Assembly (NCBI GenBank): GCA_946610835.1
Contig: CAMOCU010000082.1
Coordinates: 1 to 5,657 of the forward strand
Length of the DNA stretch: 5,657 nt
Source: an uncultured Clostridia bacterium
GTDB lineage: Bacteria > Bacillota > Clostridia > Oscillospirales > Acutalibacteraceae
Reading direction: 5' to 3'
Shown in pieces: positions 1 to 3,841 of this stretch (its first letter is position 1; each line of letters begins with the position of its first letter). Under the pieces are notes generated by a model. That model was not told the origin of the DNA and searched no databases. It saw only the letters and a program-made list of their open reading frames with translations. The position numbers and the translations under genes are program-made.

Positions 1-766
1 AGACCGCATGGGGCTGGCGCAGCTGCATCAGATCCGCGGACGCGTTGGCCGGTCAACCCGCCGCGCCTGCGCGTATCTGACGTTTACACGCGGCAAAGAA
101 CTGTCTGAAATCGCAACGCACCGACTCGAAGCAATCCGGGAATTTACAGAGTTCGGATCGGGATTCAAAATCGCCATGCGCGATCTGGAGCTTCGGGGTG
201 CGGGCAATATACTCGGTGCGCAGCAGCACGGGCACATGGAAGCCGTGGGATATGATATGTATCTCAAACTGCTTGCCGAAGCGGTCAGCGAAGAAAAAGG
301 CGAGCAAAAAGCGGCGCCCGAAAAGGAATGCACCATTGATCTGCCGATCGACGCGCACATTCCGCCGGACTACATCGAAAGCGTGCCGCAAAAATTATAT
401 ATGTATCGGCGCATTGCGGACATTCGCACGCGCACGGATGCCGAGGATGTACTCGACGAATTGTTTGACCGGTTCGGCGATCCGCCCGCAAGCGTGCAGG
501 GATTGATTACCGTTTCGCTGCTGCGCGGGACGGCGCTGCGTCACGGCGTGTACGAAATCAAGGAAAGCGCCGGCAAGATGATGCTGTATATTGATGCGCT
601 GGACATGGACAAGGTGCGCTATCTCGCGGCGCATATGCACGGACGCATTCTGGTCAGCGCGGCGGCCAAGCCGCACATTGCCATCCGCGTGGGGCAAAAG
701 GAAGACCGTCTGGCGGTACTGACACGGGCGTTTGATTTGATGGACGGAAAGGAAGGATCGGCATGA
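1..766 (+). CDS. mfd: Transcription-repair coupling factor Mfd, C-terminal part (5' end outside window)
   Basis: Mfd is an ATP-driven DNA translocase that removes RNA polymerase stalled at lesions and recruits the UvrABC excision machinery. Only about the last 254 residues are here, against a usual length near 1150; the first complete codon is at position 2. Within it, QIRGRVGRS (encoded from about position 29) is helicase motif VI with its arginine fingers. The following stretch, including REFTEFGSGFKIAMRDLE and LRGAGNILGAQQHGHMEAVG, is the TRG translocation motif region shared with RecG. From about position 320 to the end the sequence matches the Mfd C-terminal domain (D7), which holds UvrA binding in check: a VPQKLYMYRRIA helix, then DELFDRFGDPP. 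The stop TGA (764-766) overlaps the ATG of the next gene, so the two are co-transcribed and probably translationally coupled. Identification is secure; nothing looks damaged. Confidence 0.97.
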   Translation, partial: DRMGLAQLHQIRGRVGRSTRRACAYLTFTRGKELSEIATHRLEAIREFTEFGSGFKIAMRDLELRGAGNILGAQQHGHMEAVGYDMYLKLLAEAVSEEKGEQKAAPEKECTIDLPIDAHIPPDYIESVPQKLYMYRRIADIRTRTDAEDVLDELFDRFGDPPASVQGLITVSLLRGTALRHGVYEIKESAGKMMLYIDALDMDKVRYLAAHMHGRILVSAAAKPHIAIRVGQKEDRLAVLTRAFDLMDGKEGSA

Positions 767-1755
767 AAAGACGAATCATTGCCTGCGCGGCGCTGGTTAC
801 GGTGTTCGCGCTGCTTTGCGGCTGTACGCTGCCGTGGCAAAGCTCCGGACGCGACGTGGTGATGACGGTGTCCGGTGCGCAGATTGAAGAGGATCTGTAC
901 GCCTATTATCTTGCGCAGATTCTGCACGAGCCGGAAAAGTACGGCCTGACCGATCCGGATCGCAAAGCTGCGGAGGACAAGACCGTGCAGCTTTGTACAG
1001 AATATGTGGCGGTCAACAGCATGTTTGCCGACGAAGGGCTGACGCTCACGCCGGAATATAAAAACCGTATTGCCGAAAATGTTTCCACCAAATGGGGCTT
1101 TTACAAGAATTTTTACGAAAAGGTCGGCATCCGCAAACAGACCGTGACAAAATATGAAACCAATACCGCAAAGCGGGAGATGCTCATTGCACATAAATAC
1201 GGCGAAGGCGGCTCAGCGGCTGTGCCCAAGATCGAGCTGGACGCGTTTTATGCTGTCAATTATGTAACGTTTCAATCCATCAACGGCTATTTGACGCGAA
1301 CCGGCAGCAACGGCAAATCCGAGCGACTGCCGCCGCAGGAGATTGCGGCGGTGGAAGATCGTTTCAAGCAGATGTGTGAGCTGGTGCGCACCGGTTCATC
1401 GCTCGAAGAGGTGGCCAAAGCGAACGCGTCAAGCGCATATATTCTTTCCGCTGAAGCCGAAACGCTGACGATTAACCGCACCACGAACAATTACCCGCCG
1501 GAATTTTTCAGCAAAGTGCAGCAAATGGACGTTGGTTCGCCGTGCGTGATTGAGGCAAAGGACTATATTTTCCTTGTCGTCAAGCTTGCGGATAAGAACG
1601 ACGAAAACCTGCAGGCGCATCGAATGGCGTGTTTGCTGGAAAAATGTGCTGAACCGTTTCAAGGCGATCTGACGGCGGTCATTTCCGGATACAAGGTGCA
1701 GAAGGATTCCTCCGCGCTCGGCAAAATTTTCGGCACAGTCAGCAAGCGGTTTTGA
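763..1755 (+). CDS. PrsA/SurA-like foldase lipoprotein with a degenerate PPIase domain
   Basis: This 330-residue protein is probably an extracytoplasmic, membrane-anchored folding factor of the PrsA/SurA type. The N-terminus has a short basic start (MKRR), a hydrophobic stretch and a lipobox ending LCGC, with Cys21 as the expected lipidated residue. Residues about 30-145 resemble the SurA/PrsA N-terminal chaperone helices. Residues about 164-275 follow the parvulin layout: a beta strand, SSLEEVAKAN in place of the usual 'dF..lAk..S' helix, then PPEFFSKVQQMDVGSP and a final YIFLVVKLADK strand. The HIL motif normally opening a parvulin domain is replaced by NYVTFQSI, so prolyl isomerase activity is doubtful and a chaperone role is more likely. 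The ATG overlaps the mfd stop (ATGA); AAGGA at 753-757 is the likely ribosome binding site. A peptidyl-prolyl isomerase gene next to mfd is, to my knowledge, a common arrangement in Clostridia. The exact function is inferred. Confidence 0.8.
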   Translation: MKRRIIACAALVTVFALLCGCTLPWQSSGRDVVMTVSGAQIEEDLYAYYLAQILHEPEKYGLTDPDRKAAEDKTVQLCTEYVAVNSMFADEGLTLTPEYKNRIAENVSTKWGFYKNFYEKVGIRKQTVTKYETNTAKREMLIAHKYGEGGSAAVPKIELDAFYAVNYVTFQSINGYLTRTGSNGKSERLPPQEIAAVEDRFKQMCELVRTGSSLEEVAKANASSAYILSAEAETLTINRTTNNYPPEFFSKVQQMDVGSPCVIEAKDYIFLVVKLADKNDENLQAHRMACLLEKCAEPFQGDLTAVISGYKVQKDSSALGKIFGTVSKRF

Positions 1756-2360
1756 ACGTCGAAGTGTTTGCGGGGCTGGATCCGCGGGAAAATCTTGCGC
1801 GCGAGGCGGCGTTTTTTGACCGCGGGGTCGAAATCGCGCTTTTGTGGCGCAATACGCCCTGCGTGATCCTTGGTCGAAACCAGAGCGCGGCGCAGGAGGT
1901 TTCCGAAGCGGCGCTGCGGGAGGTGCCGGTGCTGCACCGGATGAGCGGCGGCGGCGCGGTGTACCATGATCTGAACAACGTGAATTTTACGTTTATCCGG
2001 CGCGAATCTCTGCCCGGCACGATGCGCGCGCATGCGGCGCCGATCCTCGCGTTTCTGCGGCAGCAGGGATTGCCGGCCGTTTTTTCCGGCAGGAACGATA
2101 TTTTGCTGAACGGGCAAAAAATCTCCGGCTGCGCCGCGCGGCACAACAGCGGCTGTACCCTTGTGCACGGGACGCTGCTGTTTCGGCGCGATGCAGAAAA
2201 AATGGCGCGTTATCTTACACCGGACAGCGGCAAACTGGCGCGGCACGGCGTGCCTTCCGCTGCCGCACGCACCGGTGAACTGGCGCCGTATTTGCCGGAT
2301 GTGCCGGATGTTGAACATTTTGTACAGCTATTGCAGATTTTTTTAAAAAACCTGCCGTAA
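1752..2360 (+). CDS. lplA: Lipoate-protein ligase A family protein, short form
   Basis: LplA activates lipoate with ATP and transfers it to a lysine of lipoyl-domain proteins (2-oxoacid dehydrogenase E2, GcvH) in the cytoplasm. The family signatures are all present. NLAREAAFF lies near the N-terminus. HRMSGGGAVYHDLNNVNFTF at residues 62-81 is the glycine-rich lipoyl-AMP loop. GRNDILLNGQKISG at 113-126 includes the conserved Lys123, and HGTLLF starts at residue 139. At 202 residues it is clearly shorter than the roughly 330-residue two-domain enzymes and even than a usual catalytic domain of about 250, so the C-terminal accessory domain is missing. The start is taken as TTG at 1752, which overlaps the previous stop as TTGA and leaves the normal spacing to the NLA motif; no good Shine-Dalgarno is visible, suggesting coupling to upstream translation. 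A GTG four codons in is an alternative. It could prefer octanoate or another acyl group, or act in scavenging with a separate accessory protein; sequence alone does not decide. Confidence 0.88.
   Translation: MNVEVFAGLDPRENLAREAAFFDRGVEIALLWRNTPCVILGRNQSAAQEVSEAALREVPVLHRMSGGGAVYHDLNNVNFTFIRRESLPGTMRAHAAPILAFLRQQGLPAVFSGRNDILLNGQKISGCAARHNSGCTLVHGTLLFRRDAEKMARYLTPDSGKLARHGVPSAAARTGELAPYLPDVPDVEHFVQLLQIFLKNLP
2333..2355 (+). repeat. Inverted repeat with T7A6 core at the 3' end of lplA
   Basis: GCAG at 2333-2336 pairs with CTGC at 2352-2355, and T2338-T2343 can pair with A2345-A2350, with one A/C mismatch. The tract lies inside the last codons of lplA. No T-run follows the repeat, so it does not look like a standard rho-independent terminator. 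In the lplA reading frame the tract contains two slippery heptamers, T TTT TTA and A AAA AAC. Confidence 0.35.
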
Positions 2361-2446
2361 GCGCAGCTATAGTTCGTATTTGGAATCAAAATGGAAAAAT
2401 ATTTCAAAAAATCGGATGCATTGTGAAAATAGTCAAAAAAACTCTA

Positions 2447-2475
2447 TTGACAAAACAATTTTTATGCACTATAAT
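2447..2475 (+). promoter_or_regulatory. Perfect-consensus sigma-A promoter for the sigma factor gene
   Basis: TTGACA at 2447-2452 and TATAAT at 2470-2475 are separated by 17 bases, so both hexamers and the spacing match the housekeeping consensus exactly. An A-rich stretch just upstream (about 2425-2441) could act as an UP element. Transcription should begin near 2482, giving an untranslated leader of about 30 bases. The whole 2361-2510 gap is AT-rich and holds nothing else that I can see. Confidence 0.88.
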
Positions 2476-2510
2476 TACATTATCTATTAGCTGATTTGTG
2501 AGGTTTTGCG

Positions 2511-3074
2511 GTGTACGACATGCAGGAGGACGCGCGGATTCGGGCAGCCCGGAGCGGAGACAGCGAGGCAATGACGGATCTGATCATGCAGCTGTTGCCC
2601 TTCATCCGGCAAAAGGCGGCTTCGGCGTCACTGAGCAGCGGCATGGACGCAGAGGACTTGGCGCAGGAGGGTTTGATCGGCCTTTTGGGCGCGGTGCGTT
2701 CCTTCCGTGCGGAGCGTGGCGCAAGCTTCACGGGCTATGCGTGCACCTGTATTCTCAACAGCATGCGTTCGGCCATGCGGCGCGGGCTGCGCGCCGGCGC
2801 GGTGCCCGCAGCGGCGGTGGTTCCGATGGAACAGGCCGACGGGCTGGGTGATCTGCGGGAAGATCCGCAGGAAATCGTGGCGCGGCGCGACGAGGCGCAG
2901 CGGCTGCGGCAAAAGCTGGACGAGCTTTTGTCCGAAATGGAGCGGCAGGTGCTGCGAATGTATTTGGCAGGCAGCAAATACGGCGAAATCGCCGCGGCGC
3001 TCGGCCTGCGGGACAGCAAGGCTGTGGACAACGCGCTGCAGCGGATACGGAAAAAACTGAAGGCATTCAGTTAA
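2511..3074 (+). CDS. SigH-like sigma-70 family RNA polymerase sigma factor
   Basis: This 187-residue protein has only the two core sigma regions. Region 2 spans about residues 18-92: DAEDLAQEGLIGLLGAVRSF at 46-65 is the core-polymerase-binding helix, and the FxxYAxxCI pattern at 73-81 resembles the SigH/Spo0H group more than ECF factors. A charged linker follows, and region 4 covers about 136-183: LSEMERQVLRMYLAG and then a helix-turn-helix ending KAVDNALQRIRKKL, close to the SigH C-terminal pattern, which binds the -35 element. The start is GTG at 2511, with GTGAGG at 2498-2503 seven bases upstream; the in-frame ATG at 2520 is too far from it. No anti-sigma gene is adjacent, and its promoter is a strong housekeeping one, so control may lie in protein stability or activity. 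Whether it is the true SigH (transition state and sporulation) or a paralogue is not settled: the usual sigH neighbours of Bacillota are absent here. Confidence 0.87.
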   Translation: MYDMQEDARIRAARSGDSEAMTDLIMQLLPFIRQKAASASLSSGMDAEDLAQEGLIGLLGAVRSFRAERGASFTGYACTCILNSMRSAMRRGLRAGAVPAAAVVPMEQADGLGDLREDPQEIVARRDEAQRLRQKLDELLSEMERQVLRMYLAGSKYGEIAAALGLRDSKAVDNALQRIRKKLKAFS

Positions 3075-3086
3075 ATATGTAAAATA

Positions 3087-3154
3087 TGCCCCAAGTAGCT
3101 CAAAGTAGAGCGTAGTTATTTTCTAAGGTGGCGGTGCAATTCCGCCCGAGGGCA
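3087..3154 (+). ncRNA. tRNA-like cloverleaf element in the leader of the zinc-protein gene
   Basis: This stretch folds by eye into a small cloverleaf. Closing stem: TGCCC (3087-3091) with GGGCA (3150-3154). D-like arm: GCTC (3098-3101), loop AAAGTA, GAGC (3108-3111), preceded by TA as at tRNA positions 8-9. Anticodon-like arm: TAG (3113-3115), a 7-base loop, CTA (3123-3125). Four variable bases follow, then a T-like arm GGCGG (3130-3134), 7-base loop TGCAATT, CCGCC (3142-3146). The T-arm fits the tRNA pattern GTTCRANTC except for G at position 55. Against a working tRNA: the acceptor has only five pairs, the D-loop lacks GG, the anticodon stem is three pairs with no purine after the anticodon, and no CCA is encoded. 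It could be a decayed tRNA, a tRNA mimic regulating the next gene, or an unrelated three-hairpin leader. I did not recognise a known riboswitch. Confidence 0.38.
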
Positions 3155-3178
3155 AATTTATTAAGCGAGGTATTAACC

Positions 3179-3454
3179 ATGTACGAAGACAAAACACTCA
3201 CCTGTAAAGAATGCGGCGAAGAGTTCGTGTTCACTGCCGGCGAGCAGGAGTTCTATGCAGAGAAAGGTTTCGTAAACGAGCCCCAGCGCTGCAAGGCCTG
3301 CCGTGACGCCAGAAAGAACGGCACCCGTGAGCGGGAAATGTTCGAGGCCACCTGCGAGAGATGCGGCGGCATCGCCAGAGTCCCCTTCAAACCCCGTGAG
3401 GATCGTCCTGTCTATTGCAGCGAATGCTTTGCAAAGATGAAGGAAGAAGCATAA
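3179..3454 (+). CDS. Small double zinc-ribbon protein (zf-trcl-like plus CxxC-x17-CxxC)
   Basis: This 91-residue cytoplasmic protein carries two four-cysteine zinc sites. The first, near the N-terminus, is CKEC, 25 residues, CKAC, resembling the 'probable zinc-ribbon' zf-trcl family, with an aromatic EFYAEKGF segment between the pairs. The second is CERC, 17 residues, CSEC, matching the CxxC-x17-CxxC domain that often accompanies it. The biochemical role of these families is not established; nucleic-acid or protein binding is plausible but inferred. The start is ATG at 3179, with GCGAGG at 3165-3170 eight bases upstream as ribosome binding site. An in-frame GTG at 3128 has no ribosome binding site, falls inside the tRNA-like element and would add 17 unlikely residues. 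The gene is followed by a strong terminator. A weak -10-like TAAAAT at 3080-3085 might start a separate transcript, otherwise it is read from the sigma factor promoter. Confidence 0.9.
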   Translation: MYEDKTLTCKECGEEFVFTAGEQEFYAEKGFVNEPQRCKACRDARKNGTREREMFEATCERCGGIARVPFKPREDRPVYCSECFAKMKEEA

Positions 3455-3651
3455 TTACCGTAGTTTTTTACTGAGCCTGCCTTAGAAAAACTGTATTTTA
3501 TGCAGCAAAAGCACCCGAAGCTTCGGCGTTCGGGTGCTTTTTCTGTCGTGTGGTCAAAAAGCCGGGAGAAAAAGGAATCATTACAGATTTTGCGGGACAA
3601 AACTGTCGATGATAAAAGCAGACAAAATTTCAGCAAAATTCCGGAAAGGTG
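3455..3651 (+). other. Intergenic stretch: weak hairpin, terminator, then nothing recognised
   Basis: Between the zinc-protein stop and the next promoter there is a weak A/U hairpin (AGTTTTT at 3462-3468 with AAAAACT at 3486-3492, inner CTGA/TTAG, loop 3475-3481) and the strong terminator listed separately. From 3543 to 3651 I see no gene, repeat or site. A minus-strand open frame crosses this region but overlaps the zinc-protein gene, the terminator and the next promoter, and has no credible features. Confidence 0.5.
3507..3542 (+). terminator. Rho-independent terminator with UUCG tetraloop
   Basis: AAAAGCACCCGAA (3507-3519) pairs perfectly with TTCGGGTGCTTTT (3529-3541). The top of the hairpin extends as GC-TTCG-GC with one bulged G at 3528, giving a very stable C(UUCG)G tetraloop. 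The 3' arm ends in a run of five T. It lies about 50 bases after the zinc-protein stop. The A-run on the 5' side would give a T-run in reverse as well, so it could terminate in both directions. Confidence 0.93.
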
Positions 3652-3681
3652 TTGACAGAAATGCAGCAAATGTGTTATAGT
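3652..3681 (+). promoter_or_regulatory. Strong extended -10 sigma-A promoter for the surface protein gene
   Basis: TTGACA at 3652-3657 and TATAGT at 3676-3681 are 18 bases apart, with TGT directly before the -10 box (TGn extended -10). The predicted start near 3688 leaves a leader of about 150 bases before the ATG at 3842. The upstream terminator isolates this unit, so the surface protein has its own transcript. Confidence 0.86.
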
Positions 3682-3687
3682 ACATCC

Positions 3688-3826
3688 GTCGTAGTATGGG
3701 ATTTTATCGCAAAATGCTTTTTCGGCTTGCACGAATCCTGTACCCCAAAAAAGCAAAAGCAGGTTCCACGGAGTGCTGCAATAAGCAGGGTCAGATGCAG
3801 CGCCGCGCATTCCGGAGCCGGCCGAT
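3688..3826 (+). promoter_or_regulatory. Structured 5' leader with two hairpins, possible cis-regulatory RNA
   Basis: Two long stems can be drawn by hand. Hairpin 1: GTATGGGATT (3694-3703) with AATCCTGTAC (3734-3743), ten consecutive pairs including two G-U, and an inner GCAA/TTGC helix (3709-3712 with 3727-3730). Hairpin 2: GGTTC (3762-3766) with GAGCC (3815-3819), and CGGAGTGC (3769-3776) with GCATTCCG (3807-3814), separated by a two-base bulge. An A-rich linker (3746-3760) joins them, and the ribosome binding site begins eight bases after hairpin 2. No terminator hairpin is seen inside the leader, so any control would act on translation or mRNA stability. I compared it from memory with c-di-GMP-I and other common riboswitch cores and found no match. 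Confidence 0.45.
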
Positions 3827-3833
3827 AAGGAGG
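3827..3833 (+). promoter_or_regulatory. Ribosome binding site AAGGAGG of the surface protein gene
   Basis: AAGGAGG lies eight bases before the ATG at 3842. It is a near-perfect match to the anti-Shine-Dalgarno and fixes the start codon of the downstream open frame. Confidence 0.92.
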
Positions 3834-3841
3834 AATTTTTT

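Noticed and set aside
619..1194. Minus-strand open frame of 191 codons
   Set aside because: It is antisense to mfd and the lipoprotein gene, both supported by motifs and coupled overlaps.
1659..2318. Minus-strand open frame of 219 codons
   Set aside because: It is antisense to lplA, whose conserved motifs are unmistakable on the + strand; long antisense frames are expected in GC-rich DNA.
2333..2360. Rho-independent terminator at the end of lplA
   Set aside because: The stem is mostly A/T and no T-run follows it, so it does not meet the usual pattern.
3087..3154. A functional tRNA gene
   Set aside because: Only five acceptor pairs, no D-loop GG, a three-pair anticodon stem, no purine at position 37 and no CCA; it is therefore listed only as tRNA-like.
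3128..3178. Upstream GTG start for the zinc-ribbon protein
   Set aside because: No ribosome binding site precedes it, it lies inside the tRNA-like element, and homologous proteins begin close to the MYEDKTL segment; ATG 3179 has a reasonable site.
3688..3826. c-di-GMP-I riboswitch
   Set aside because: The conserved GCAAACC and GACGCAAAGC segments of that class are absent from the leader.
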